A stretch of 64,000 nucleotides of DNA, taken from Ridgeia piscesae (lineage: Eukaryota; Annelida; Polychaeta; Sabellida; Siboglinidae). Positions within the stretch are counted from its first letter, which is position 1; each line of letters starts with the position of its first letter. The DNA lies in the NCBI GenBank assembly GCA_025642075.2, contig JAODUO010000180.1, forward strand, positions 671,001-735,000, read 5' to 3'. Below are positions 29,996-56,487 of the stretch, piece after piece. The position numbers and the translations under genes were made by a program. The notes beneath the pieces are model-generated. The model made no database searches, was not told the origin of the DNA, and saw only the letters and a list, made by a program, of their open reading frames with translations.

Positions 29996-30768
29996 TAATC
30001 CGGGCAAAGCATTTTGGCACATGAACAAGAAATGGTCTCACAAACATATTTTTTACTGTGTATATTTATTGTGCCATACGGCTGAGACCTCAGATGACTT
30101 CACCACCAAGCTTGTCACGATGCAGGGAGCATGGAGATGACAAGTTACATGGTTGATGGGCTGTCACTGCATCTAATTTGTGTGATGACATGAAGATATG
30201 GGAAGATTTCTTCAGTGTTTGCTAGTACAAAAGTTATTATAATACCTGGGTTGCTATGTTGTGGTACAGTTTCCACGGGTGACACTTTGATAAATACACC
30301 GGATACCGTGGTGTCTAACTGATAGATATGAAAACCTGTGACAAGTTTTAATGCTAATATTCATGTTACCAATACATATGAGTACGTGGTTATAGAAGCT
30401 TTACATGAGCGTAATCTGGATGACTCTTGGATAATTTTATATTGCAAATAATAAGTAAATCAGTTTGAAGTTTGTACACTGTAGGATACACAAATCTAAC
30501 GGGGTGTGTAGCGTGTCGTGTACACATGTTGTTTTAGCACTAATAGCCGATATGTTCTTCTGTGATCATAGTTATGATGACATTATCTATCTAGATATGT
30601 TTGTACTCTAGGTATATGAGAAACTTGGATGTCGGAGTGATTGTGTACAAATATATTAACGTTTGCAAAACTCACAATCTTTCTTGCCTGCAAAATGTAC
30701 AGCGTACATACACAGCAATCACATATTCATGTGGTGCTGAGTTGTGAAGGACAACCACCAGCGGAGGT

Positions 30769-30774
30769 AATAAA
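30769..30774 (+). other. Candidate polyadenylation signal for SAMM50
   Basis: AATAAA occurs about 775 bp after the SAMM50 stop codon. It is the first canonical hexamer I noticed in the 3' region. No downstream GU-rich element was assessed. Confidence 0.3.
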
Positions 30775-32218
30775 AATGCATCAATAACCTACGTCAGTTT
30801 ATGTTGACAATGGATTAGATCGTGGCTACGTTTACACACTGTTTAGCAAGTCATAAACACTTCTATATATATATATATATAGTTCGGCTATATTAACGTT
30901 CACAATATTTTGAACATTCAATGAGAATAATATAATAATAATAAAACGAATTTTTAGTGCCAATATATTTAAAACATCCAAGTTCTTCCACATAATAAAA
31001 TAATCTTAACTGTATACAATGGGGAAAGTAAAAAAGGCTAGGCACTAGGCAGTATTAAGAAGAAATATGTTTAGATGACGGCAAAATTAAATATTTCATG
31101 CTGACTTAACACAACAAGAAGTCGTTACCACACAGTTGGTGCGGCAAATAAAACAAAACTAAACCAGTCGACTGACATTGAATATATTGAAACGTAATCA
31201 TCTTCGACAATAATGCTCCAAAGTACATAGGTAAGTTAAATTATACTACAATACAACCGGCTGATGCTGTCTGACATAGTCTTACTGGAGTGAGCTTTGA
31301 ACGTATGTGTATATGCAGTTGTTTGGATTAAAGGCTTAAGAGGTAATTGCACTTGAAAGTAAAGCTATTTGGCACAGGGAGCCATCCCTTTAGAAATAGT
31401 ATTAAGCATAAAAACGAGTAGCTATTAGCAAACTATTTTGGATATGTTGACGACTTTTAACAATCTTGCTAGCTATTGTTATTATTTGGAAACATCTATA
31501 AAGCTAAGGACGTAATTGCAACAGTCTAGTCTACTTTTAACAAGAACTGTTGCGATCGATTTAACGACGGCATCTGTACAGAAATGAACGTTTTATTACG
31601 ACGAAGGACGCAAATGTAATAAAACAACATGTTTGCTATATCTTATTTAAATTTGTAAGTTACTATTAAAGGGTACGCCTAGATTCCGTGCTTTGGCTGT
31701 TTGTGTAATATGCAGAGTAGGAAACTCAGACCTGAGAAAAGAACCATTGGTGAAAATCACAGGAAGTCGGCAATGCATCTGAAGCTGCAGTTCCCCACTT
31801 TTATGGTTTGGGGGTCTGTCATACCAGCTCATAGTTGTGTCATAAATACTGTACCACGTGGCTACATGTTTAACGAGAATATGGTCAAAGGTGGCAGACG
31901 GAACAAGCAAGGTATACAAAATCACTATACATTTTACAGCGCGCTAATTGACCACGCAAGTCATAATACGTTGCTTACCTATGTGTACATATCCAATAAT
32001 CTAACAAGTGTAATCCTTCTTGAGATGCAGCCATTTGTTTCCCCCCCCCAAAGGAAGACAGTATCATCTGTAAACGGTCCAATTCGGGGGCAATTGTTGC
32101 TACTGGTTACCACACCAGTCTAGGTCTGTGCTATTGTATAACTCCTTGTGGCTTCGTGAAACTGTCATAAAATATTTCTAATGATGTACACATTTATTTT
32201 ATAGAAAGTAAAATTGTG

Positions 32219-32570
<352 letters not shown>

Positions 32571-32865
32571 ATCAAATATCTTTTTTTTTTTTAATCTCAT
32601 AATATTATGTGACGGGATCACAGAGTCGGTGTCTAACTACTAAGACTGGTAAAAACCAACTACCACAAAACAACCGATATTTGGATAAATACCGCACAGC
32701 TCATGTTGATATGAATATATCTTGTCACGAATGGTCGCCAAAAGTTACGCTCGTACACACAAAGAGCGCACCGCTGACAATGCACAGGTGTGCGAAGCGA
32801 GTGGGACATTGGGTGACCTAGTTAGATATTCATATGCGCTCAAGTTTACCTGCTCGAGCGCTGCC

Positions 32866-35240
32866 ATGGAATCGTATATTCTCATATGGTGTACACTAAT
32901 CCTTGCAGTCTTACACGAAGGTAAGTGTCACGACCAGGATGACAACCTGGAAAACCAACTTAAAAACCCAATTACTTTCATACAAACACAGGTGTTGTTA
33001 TAAAATACCTGGAGTAGTCGATGAATGGGTCAGTTATGGCCGCCGTGTTGTTGTGGGTCACACGGGTAGATTAATTGTCTAAGTTTATAGCTCGCTATAT
33101 ACGACATGTTTAGCCTGACCAACGCCAACAGTCATAATCGTAGAGTCGTAATGAAACATGTTACCGTTTAGTGCGTAAGTTTGTCGCCTAAGTTAAATAT
33201 TTGTATGACTGACTTGCACAGCTACCTGTCACTGTCATGTATTAGTATTCAAACTTCGAACTTTGCATAAGAACGTTTCATTAGTGCTGTGCTCATCTCC
33301 TTCTAGCAATAATTGTCTTCAAAGACGTGGAACTGTAACATCGAATTTCAAAATATACGCGAATGCCATCAAATGTTAATTAGGAAGGCCCAACCATTGT
33401 TTGCCATAAGTTGGCCGAATTAAGGCAATGTTTAGGTCTTGTATACAGCATTTCTCTGTCAGATATGTACAATTAATTTTGGTCGACGCATCCAAGACGT
33501 TGGTCTAACTGAGTCGTGTTTTCAAAAGACCACAATGTCGACCATTGTGAGTCGTTAATGACAGCGAGTTGTTACGATTGCGGAAAACCCGTCTTGGTTG
33601 ACTTGTGATTGGTTACCTATACTATAAAATGCCTTAACATGATTATGATAGCTTCACGTGTACTCCTTTTCAAAGCATCTTTTTTCATGACTGTATATCA
33701 TACCACGTGGTTTATTATTATCAAGAAGTTATTTAATTGTTTTGTTTGTTTTTCATGTTGTGCGTTTTGAATAAAAAAAGATAAATAGTTGGAGACTTAA
33801 TTGAGTTCATCAATGGTAGTACTTTCTTCTACGGACTGTAACAGTGAAACTTCATAATTTTGTTACAGGAAAATCTCAATAACTTAGCAGAATGTAATCA
33901 CTCGTGATTCACAAACTATGTTGTATATAATTATTGGTAATATAATCGTTATTTGGAATTAAATAGGATTATATTAAATGATTGCTTGGTTCTCAACTAA
34001 TGTAATATTGTTTTTGTAACTAAACTTGTCATGTGTTCCAGAAGATTATGTTTGAGTTATTACCCATATGAAACATGATTATGTAATCCTCTACATTTTA
34101 CCTATCGGTCTCTTATTTGTTACAAAACGAATACACAACTATTCTTGTGTTTGTGACAATTGCACCTGTTTGATAACAATGTGTGCACATCTCGGCTTCC
34201 TCCTTATACGGTTTGTAATTTCACCCTGTGACGTGCTGCTCTAATGGTGGTTGTAGCGGTCAGTCTGAAGTGTTACTCGTGCCAAAGTTCACAGCCGGGA
34301 TGTGGCAAGGAACTCAACATCCGGATACAGCGATGGAAGCACTGCAAGGGCATGGAGGACGGGGCTGGGGAGAACTTTTGTGTGAAGATTATCAAAAAAG
34401 TTGGAAGTAAGTATGGTTGAATTAGTAGAAGGGTAGAAAGCAGGCAATCTCGTAAGTATATCGTTATTGCATTGTAAAATAAGTTTGTCTTAGGCATGCT
34501 TGAAATAATAAAAAGCTAGCGCATCATCGATGCCTATCGTTGTGTTTAACGTAATGTTTGCATGCTGTTCATTATCATGCCCATGTTGACGTCCCTATAA
34601 ATTATTTGACGTTAATGCGTTTATATTTCTCTAAATCAGTACTTGTGTGCTGGTCTGTGATTTAACAACCTTAAATGTGTATATTCAATTGCCTGGTGTT
34701 TGTATTTGATTCAGTAACGCTGTGCTCATCTCCAAGTCAGCAGCATTGTGTTCGCTTATGATTAAGTAGTCACGTGATCGCGTCTCTGAATCAACGGTAG
34801 ACACTCACATATTTTGTTGCCTAATGACGTTCGTCGCTGGTTTCATACCCTTGTCATATCGTTTCCAACTATCCTTTATTGTCTTGTGGGCATCTCCGGA
34901 AGACAGTTGTTAACCCATGCAGAATTCTGCCGCATTGTTTGATGTTCCTCGTATCACGATGCCACTGATGTTGACAGGTGAAGAATTCCTCACCCGGGAG
35001 TGTCTGCGCACACTTCGCGACTACACGTACCACCGCCGACAGATGCCGACCGTGCAGCGTCACGGCTACTGCAGCGCCGCCCGCACCAACGACCCCTTCC
35101 ACCGATATGACGAGTCCACCATCTACTGCTTCTGTAACGACTGGAACGGCTGCAACTCGGCGCCTGGCCTCGCTCGACGTAGCTGGTTGCCGGTCAGCCT
35201 CGCAATGGTCGGCTCGCTGCTGGCCAGGTTCTGTGTGTAA
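32866..35240 (+). CDS. Ly6/uPAR three-finger protein, quiver/sleepless-like, GPI-anchored
   Basis: Three exons: 32866-32920, 34257-34406, 34978-35240. Both introns are phase 1 and GT..AG; 468 nt, 155 residues. The first exon is a signal peptide (MESYILIWCTLILAVLHEG). The mature part starts LKCYSCQSS and has ten cysteines in Ly6 order, ending with CFCNDWNGCN, the usual closing CxC...CN. The C-terminus is hydrophobic (WLPVSLAMVGSLLARFCV), as expected for a GPI-anchor signal. Proteins of this fold sit at the cell surface; the quiver/sleepless members in flies modulate potassium channels and nicotinic receptors. Whether this copy does the same is not shown. A related gene lies at 38503-40929 on the other strand with the same three-exon plan. 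The arginine-rich middle (RTLRDYTYHRRQMP) is unusual for the family. Confidence 0.85.
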
Positions 35241-37330
35241 GCTGTGATTCTTATCATGTTAAAGGAGGAGTGACGTGTATACTATTCCAGTGATACCGAT
35301 CTGTCATAGGTATGTTTCAAGGAGAGATGATATGGAATTAATCGCTGGTATTCTATCGGCGATAGTTGTATTACGTGGTGGGTGAGCTGTATTTGGACTC
35401 ATGCCAGCTACGTATGATTAAGCGAGTCACGTGGATTTCATGTCTGGCCATTTCGTATTTCTACAGTACGTCGATGACACATCAAAAATTACAAACCATT
35501 TCAGGACCTTGTTATGTCTCCACTGCTCACTCGTACGTGTCATATTGTGACTTTCCAGTAAAGCTAGTTATTATTGATATCAGCCAGATGCATTGCATTG
35601 TCACTCATAAATTGGAAGTGATTCATGAGGTCGCGTACATGTATAATCATGACCTGGGTTCCCATTAAAAAATGGTGCGCGAAGACGAATTCAGCACCTC
35701 AGTGTTTATCAGTAAGCAGTCACCATCAGGTTCTGTGGTGTAATTTAGTTGGTGGAATAACTGCTGCATTTTTATTACATTAATTTTGTTTGCAAATGAA
35801 CGTGTGCCATTACATCTCACTCGGTGATTGGCAACAATAATATAATAGTTTTATCAGTTGAGTGTGTGAGATGCACGGTGTGGTCATGCAGCAAGCAGTA
35901 GTACTACATACAGCAACATATGCCTTGTCAAAACACCGATGTAACACGAACACATTTTTTATCGATATCAAATTAAAGGGACGTGTTCTGAGAGAGGAAA
36001 CAATATTAATTGAACAGCATCTGTCGCACATATTTGACAAAAGCTATGCATTGAAAATGCAACTGCTCATTTTGTATTTGATCAGAGAAGTTAACATTGT
36101 AGAATATTTCATGTGTAAATAATGTATATGTAATTCGCTTGTTCACGTGTTATATAGATGCGTCATTAACTTAGTTATATTTTATACTGTGTCCACATTT
36201 GTAGAAGAACAACGATAGCGCGTTCTTTTTAAACATCTAGGTTGCAGTTGACAGCGTAGCGATGTCGTGATAAGAATGCTACTGATGAGTGTAGTTGTGC
36301 TCATCTATATTCATAATAAAATATATACAGACGACATATTCTCGTGTTATTCTTCCTCCACGTGTCGCGACTAGTGCCGAGCTGCTGAGATTCTCTGCTC
36401 AAATCTTCTGCGATGGCCTTGTACTCTGTTTATATCTGCTCTTTGGAGAACTTCATCGCTCTTCCCACTGTCTTCGTTTTAATAATTAGGTGTGTTCCTT
36501 TATATTATGCACTTCTGTTTTCGTGTTCTTTTTGGCAAAATCACATTATCTGCACATGTTCGTTCCTAGCTTCTATTTGTCACAAACTACATTCATTTTA
36601 AGCATTCCTACACCCCAATCTCTTCTCTCAAGTTCAACTTTTCGTGTCACGTTGCAAATTCCGTGGACTCGGTTATTCTCAGCTTATTGTGGCTACTGTC
36701 TACATTAGTGCCAAAGTCACAAACCGATACACAAGATAGTACCATGCAGGCTCCCGACATTTCCCCGTTAGTTGCTTCTTCAATTGTGTATTCCATATTC
36801 CATCGTTGCGATACAGTAGAGTAGCCCTGGCTGATCGTCTCCACAAACCATGGAAGTACGCGGGATCATCCTCATGCGTCATGGGGTCGCTGCTGCTGAT
36901 TCCGTCAACATGTGTAAGACCACAATAAGGTGCTCATCCGCCATTCCCCGTGCGACCAAAGAGAACTCTTTAAAAGCAGCATCATGCAGGTTGTCTGAAT
37001 TTCTGTGAGCACATATGTAGAGTGGAGTGATTAGAAATGATGTTTTCAAGCAGCGTGGCATCAGAGCTGTCAAATTACGACAGCTGTCAGTTGGTGCATT
37101 TCTACGTATTAATAAAGTTGTAATTTTGCTTGGTGATGTAATCAGGGGCAATCCGCGGGTGGTTCAAGCAGAAATGGAGGGGTGTAAGGTTTGAAAGAAG
37201 TTTGTGGGAGCCCGAGGTATTAAAAGTTCACGAATGTTTCACCGAACTTCTGTCTATGGAGGGTAAATATGCTGTGAAATTGTCAATAACAGATCTCATC
37301 AAGATTAGTAGGAAATGAAGGAAACGTTAT
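35241..37330. other. Intergenic DNA between the two Ly6 genes
   Basis: No exon was found. Near 36815-36900 there is a fragment (CCCTGGCTGATCGTCTCC, then CATGGGGTCGCTGC) related to the ends of the long-TIR elements at 37340-37715 and 46553-46895, probably a rearranged remnant. Confidence 0.45.
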
Positions 37331-37339
37331 AATGTCACC

Positions 37340-37715
37340 TATGGAAAATGCAAATGTGGTCTGACTCCAAAACTTGCCTTCACTACACCTGGCACAACCT
37401 TTGCAAAACTCGTTTTTTAAGCCCAACAAATGAAGTCGCTCACGAGTAACGCGGCTGCCTCCGTTCATGTGATATAATTTAGGGTTACTTGAGCCACACG
37501 CCGCTCGTGTTACACGCAATGTTTAGGATGCGAATGGGAAAGTATATTGGGAATCGCACCAGTCATGTATCGGAGTTCAAACTGGGCCGAATATTGGCGC
37601 TGTTCTCGCGGCTAACGCATTAGGAACTGGCATAGGGTTAAAAGAGGAGCTTTGCAAAGGGATGTGCCAGAGATACTGTAGGCTGGCTGTGACGTAATCA
37701 GACGCAGCGACCCCT
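37340..37715. mobile_element. Long-TIR non-autonomous element, copy B
   Basis: The right end in reverse complement reads CACCAGGGGTCGCTGCG, then CTGATTACG, CACATCCCTTTGCAAA and CTCCTCTTTTAACCC. It matches the left end of the copy at 46553 (CTGGGGTCGCTGCGGCTG, CACATCCCTTTCATAAA, CTCCTCTTTTAACTC) over about 85 bp. The middle (CATGTGATATAATTTAGGG, GCAATGTTTAGGATG, GGGAATCGCACCAGTC) matches 46695-46780 directly. The unit is about 375 bp, non-coding, and has long inverted ends. Confidence 0.65.
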
Positions 37716-37734
37716 GGTGTGTGGGTGCGTGTTC

Positions 37735-38065
37735 ATGACATGCTATAATGTCTACTGATTACAACACGTGGACAGATTGTTAAAAAGTTGGTTAGAAACA
37801 GTTTATTTACATTGCACTGCAATGAAATGCTTCTACAGTAATAATAACAGTCAAAGTTACAAAAATACATGATGGTATCTATACCCATGGTTTCACCTAG
37901 CCACCACTGCCTATAGCCATGCACTCATTTATACAAATGCGTGAACTAAGGCAATGTGAAACAAATTATACACGATTTGAAATTGTTGGAAGTCGATTAG
38001 AATGAAGCCCTCTAAATTGAGAATCCGACTTTCTAACCACTCGGCTACAGTGCTCCACAAACACA
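37735..38065 (-). mobile_element. tRNA-derived SINE, copy 1
   Basis: In reverse complement, a tRNA Leu/Ser-like A box (TAGCCGAGTGGTTAGA) is followed by a core TAGTTCACGCATTTGTATAA then ATGAGTGCATGGC and GGCAGTGGTGGC. The core matches the SINE at 39838-40135. A clear B box is missing, so this is a decayed copy. It is not a tRNA gene. Confidence 0.55.
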
Positions 38066-38502
38066 CGACTCGTGTACACAGCAAATGTCTTAATTAATTA
38101 AAATCATGGTATAAAAGTAAATGTACAAACAAAAAGTGCATCTCGTTATAAGATGTAAAACTGCATAGTTAATGAACCCATTTCTAGCTGTTATAAACAT
38201 AGTATCGATCAGCAGACGCTGATAAATAGCACTTTGGAATGCTTTGCTTACATCGTAAAACAATGATCTGTGGAGTGGTCTATGATCCACATGTCACCAA
38301 AACCCACCCTAGTAATCGTGCCCGAGCTAACTGGAAGACATGTTCAGAAAAATACATCGACATTATCTAGGAATTAGTTATCGATTGTAAATTACACCCC
38401 TCTATGACAACGGTGTGGCAATTCTAGCCCTCTATGACAACTGTGTGGCAATTCTAGCCGACCACATTGCCAAGTCCACGTTAAAGCAGAGTATGGCAGG
38501 CG

Positions 38503-40929
38503 TTACGAGCCCACTCCGCCAAGCCACCTGCTCGCCAACAGTACCACGACCGGTAGAGAGTAGAGGAGCGTGGACGGCCGGGTGACAGGGATGCCGTTGC
38601 AGAGGTCCGTGTTGCAATAACAGCGCACGGTGAATCCATCCATGGTCTCGATCCTTTCGCAGGCGTTGTCTCTCCTGATCAGTCGGCTCCTGGCACACAC
38701 GCGCGATGTGATCGTAGACTCTGCACAGACAAAGACACAGAAGGTTGAAACACCGTGTACATGTCAAAACTATGACAACGCTTGTTGGACTTAAATGTTG
38801 TTTCAATGTGACAATATTTGCACTAATGTCGCAACAATACCTTCATTAATATGGCAAGTTTTTTCCGCAAAAATACTGCCAGTATTCTTTGACATTTTGC
38901 ATTAATACTTTGAATTTCCCCCATTGACTGTGATCATGTCATGGTTATTCCAAATACCACATACAGTGCATATCGTGTAAGTAAGTCTATTTAACTAGTT
39001 TAAGAAAGTTAATATTATAAAGTTAATTAGTTTATAGCATAACATCACAGCTAATCGACCCGAGCTGGGCTCACACAGTGCCCTCACACGGATGGTAACA
39101 GACACCGTACTAAACGACGTCCGAGATTGAGCGAGATCTGTGCGCGTTTGATTCCACACCACAGCTCCTATCTAATAGCTGTGATAAAATTAAGAGGTTA
39201 ATTGTTATGTATTTAATCAAGGATTGCGCCACTCTGTGGTGCGGCAGGGCTTGCAGGAGAAAAACCAAACTACTCACTTCTTGGTATGCCCTTGTAGTAG
39301 CCCATGTATATCGTGGTTGAGAACTTCATACAGACCGTGCAGTGGGGTCGTATCCTAGGAGCCTTACATGTCATTCCATAGCCTGTCTTCCATACGTTGC
39401 ACTCGTAGCACTTGAGACTGAGCACTGTAACGGACGAACGACAATTGTAACCATAACGGGCCATTGATGGTTGATGATGATGGTTCGTATGTAAAGTGTG
39501 TGACCTAACTGGTAGTAGGGGCCTACTAATGTAAAACAGAAACCAACGGCTACATGAATGAAAGCACGTGTGTATGCCCCTATGCTGTAATTATAGCATT
39601 ATAGCATATACAAACACATTTAGACGTGCGTATGTTAAGCAGTTGGTATAAATGATGCAAAAATTGTGAAACCGGAAGTAGATAAAAACAACAACTTTCC
39701 AACTGCTTTGAAATATGAAACATGTTAGAAGCAGTTCTTCATTTTCGAGGCTGGTCAGAATGTATATGTTATAGGTTAGGTTGCATAATAACAATGCTCT
39801 TCATGTCACATCGGTTATTGTTTTTTTTATATATATAATATAAAAAGTCAAGTTCTTGTATAGAGCAGTATCCAATCCTCAGGATTGTTCAAAGCGCTCA
39901 ACATTTTACTCCCTGGAAGACCTGTTAAATCGAACACCATTCGAAGAAGACTACTCGTACACGTAATATTCACCACTGTCTACAACCAGGTACTCATTTA
40001 TACAGCTGAGTGAACTGGATCAATATGGAGTGGAAAATATTGCCGAGTTTTACACGGCGGCACAGGATTCGAAGCGGGTCTTCTTTGTCGAGAGTCAGAT
40101 TCTCTACCCCAGACTGCACTATTAATTTGCTGAACATAATAGATTAGATTCGGAATGGGAATAGTTCGAAATGCAACTGTCTATACAATAGCAGACTGGT
40201 ATTTTTATTTGATTGCCCAAAGGCATGAAACTATTATAGGGTCAGTATCTGGGACACAGTTATACTATACCTTGTTTGATACACTCCTGCATCCAGCTAG
40301 ACATTGATGATCAACAGTTGTACTTGGCCAATGTCATCATCATACACTAAAGTGGTAATCTGTTATGTTGTATGTCCCTTTCGGGGGTATTTTGAAGCGG
40401 AAATTGTTGCAAATGACGTATGGTTCTAACTCACATACGTCAAACAGCCGTTTTGGATGTGTCGCCGTTTTGACCGGTACCTTTATACAGCCGGAGCGAT
40501 GGAAACTGTAGGTGTTAGCTTAAACAATACGATGTTGCCAATGATAAACACGGTGCATTCTTTGGACTTTGAGAAGTTATGAAAACATAAATTATGAGAC
40601 CTCCCCCATTCCCCCTTCAGCTGCCAAGTGTGATTCGGTGATTACACAGACTGACCACTGCAATCGTGACAATCCTTCACGCGCCATCCATATGTCACAC
40701 TACCTCTGATACAAGAACCCCGTAAAGCATCATCAATGTGGCAGAATGGACATGTTCTAGATAAACGTAATGCCAACGTTAGGTTGCCAAAATATGCTAG
40801 AAAACACACCTGGAAGACACTTTAACTGGGTCAGCGCTTGACCTGAATTAAACAGTAGAACAGACGCAGTCACTTACCTACGCCGGCGAGACATGAAAAT
40901 ATCGTCAAGTATAGAGCGGAGGTCAACAT
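38503..40929 (-). CDS. Ly6/uPAR three-finger protein, quiver/sleepless-like, second copy
   Basis: Minus-strand exons: 40929-40878, 39424-39278, 38720-38503. Both introns are phase 1 with GT..AG ends; 417 nt, 138 residues. The first exon encodes a signal peptide (MLTSALYLTIFSCLAGV). The mature protein begins LSLKCYECN and contains ten cysteines, closing with RCYCNTDLCNG, a textbook Ly6 end. The C-terminal tail (LLYSLPVVVLLASRWLGG) is a likely GPI-anchor signal. Exon number, intron phases and cysteine plan match the plus-strand gene at 32866-35240, so the two are probably duplicates placed tail to tail. Sequence identity outside the cysteines looks low. Intron 1 contains a SINE in the same orientation as the gene. 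Surface location is inferred from family. Confidence 0.85.
39838..40135 (-). mobile_element. tRNA-derived SINE, copy 2
   Basis: In reverse complement it shows a tRNA-like head with GCTTCGAATCCTGTG (B box), then a core CAGCTGTATAAATGAGTACC with GGTTGTAGACAGTGGTG, and a tail GAGCGCTTTGAACAATCCTG then ATACTGCTCTATACAAG. That is the head-core-tail plan of V/meta-type SINEs. It lies in intron 1 of the minus-strand Ly6 gene. Confidence 0.65.
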
Positions 40930-42410
40930 TGTAGAGTCAGTAAAAACTCGCCGAAGTGATTAATAAACCTAGACGCCCTTGATAGGTAGCCTGGAGAGCC
41001 TCGAGTTTGCTGTAGCACGTATGACAACAATCGTCCACACGAGAGTGAATATCCGGACTTCGGTGCAAATTTGCGGGTAAAAGTTACCCAGTTCACCCGT
41101 TCAGCTGTAGTTCATGTTGCAAACCGGCGCAGTCTGGTGATCCAGTGATTTAAAACGGCATCTGATTTTTCCAATGATTAAGTTTAAAATATCCCGGTTG
41201 CGAGTTATTGTACCTGTTGCCGACCGAACTGTATCATGGGATACGCAGGTGTGCGCACACCTGTCGCGGTGCCGCCACCTGTATGACTAATTACGAACTT
41301 ACCCCGGCACAGGTAGACTAGTTCGCACCGCATCGCCAGAGGGCTGGACAGACATCTCGATAGCATCATATTTCGGAGGGGTGACGCGAGGGAACAAGCT
41401 TAGGCATGACACTCGTAGCGGTCATTGAGCTAAGATGTGGTCACAGCTGGTTCAAATAGAAAACACACACAATGAGCCATACCATTGAAACACATCTTCG
41501 CGCACCAGGGGTCGCTGCGGCAGTTTATATTATATTTCCACCAATATTCTAAAATGGCACTCTTAGTCTTCTATTAAAATGTGTTTTTGGGGAAAATAAT
41601 AGTGTTTAGGGATATACAAATTCTAGTATGATGTCCTTTTACAAGTTGTGACAACATTTGTCCATTTAAGCGTGAAAATACCCTATTTGTGACGTAGGTT
41701 TCAGCGTGTCTCGGATTAGTGAGTGAAGTGCTATAGTATAAGTTGTGCTTTTGGCAGCGAAATGTAACTTGGTTTGCGCTATAAAAAAGGTTACAGTGGG
41801 TTGATATGTTGTGATAAAAGAAGGATTTGTAGATGATTGTGCAATACTTGTATTTTTTTAATGCAATGCAGGTGACAATTTGCTTCTCACCACACGGAGT
41901 GCATGTGGTGGGAGGCCGTGTCACAGAACAGGGGTACGTTCTGGACGAAGATGGAATTGGAACACTCCCGTAATGCGTAATAAACCTATAGGCCTGTTTT
42001 GTACTGTGGCGTTATGTTATGTAATGGTTAAGGTAAGCGCATGGTTGTTATTCTGTTGTATCCGGTATGGTAATCATGGTAACTATTCCTGTTAAACAGA
42101 GATATTCACTATGAGCCGTTATGTCTTCTCGGGCACGTTTCTGCATCGTTATATGCACACCAGTAATGCTTGTGTAAGCACACGAACGAATATAACGACA
42201 GTCTGCAAACAATCTGTGACTGTCGCGGCCAGCGTGTGACAACTGACGCGTGTGTAAACACTGTCGCATGAAACAACATTCGCAGCGTTGACCGTAGCGA
42301 CGTCGTAGCACGAAATGACCAACGGACATCACCCTGCCACTCCGGTCTCCCACGGGAAGGAGAGTCGTCTTCCGTTGGCTGTGTGAAGGCCGTTCTCCTA
42401 CTCGGACGTC
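40930..42410. other. Intergenic DNA upstream of the first guanylate cyclase
   Basis: It contains a solo end of the long-TIR family at about 41492-41512 (CGCGCACCAGGGGTCGCTGCG) and a small plus-strand open frame at 41866-41973 (35 codons, VHVVGGRVTEQGYVLDEDG) with no recognised homology. The region should include the promoters of the minus-strand Ly6 gene and the plus-strand cyclase, which are also head-to-head (about 1.5 kb). Confidence 0.4.

Positions 42411-56487
<14,077 letters not shown>

Noticed and set aside
31701..32123. Possible Tc1/mariner transposase remnant
   Set aside because: Only one weak FMVWG-like stretch; the other DDE motifs and inverted ends are missing.
35810..37151. Several 60-90 codon frames between the Ly6 genes
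   Set aside because: No signal peptide, domain or exon boundary; length is within what random sequence of this composition gives.
38020..38065. Possible tRNA-Leu/Ser gene on the minus strand
   Set aside because: The A box is good, but no B box or cloverleaf could be drawn; the downstream sequence matches a SINE core.
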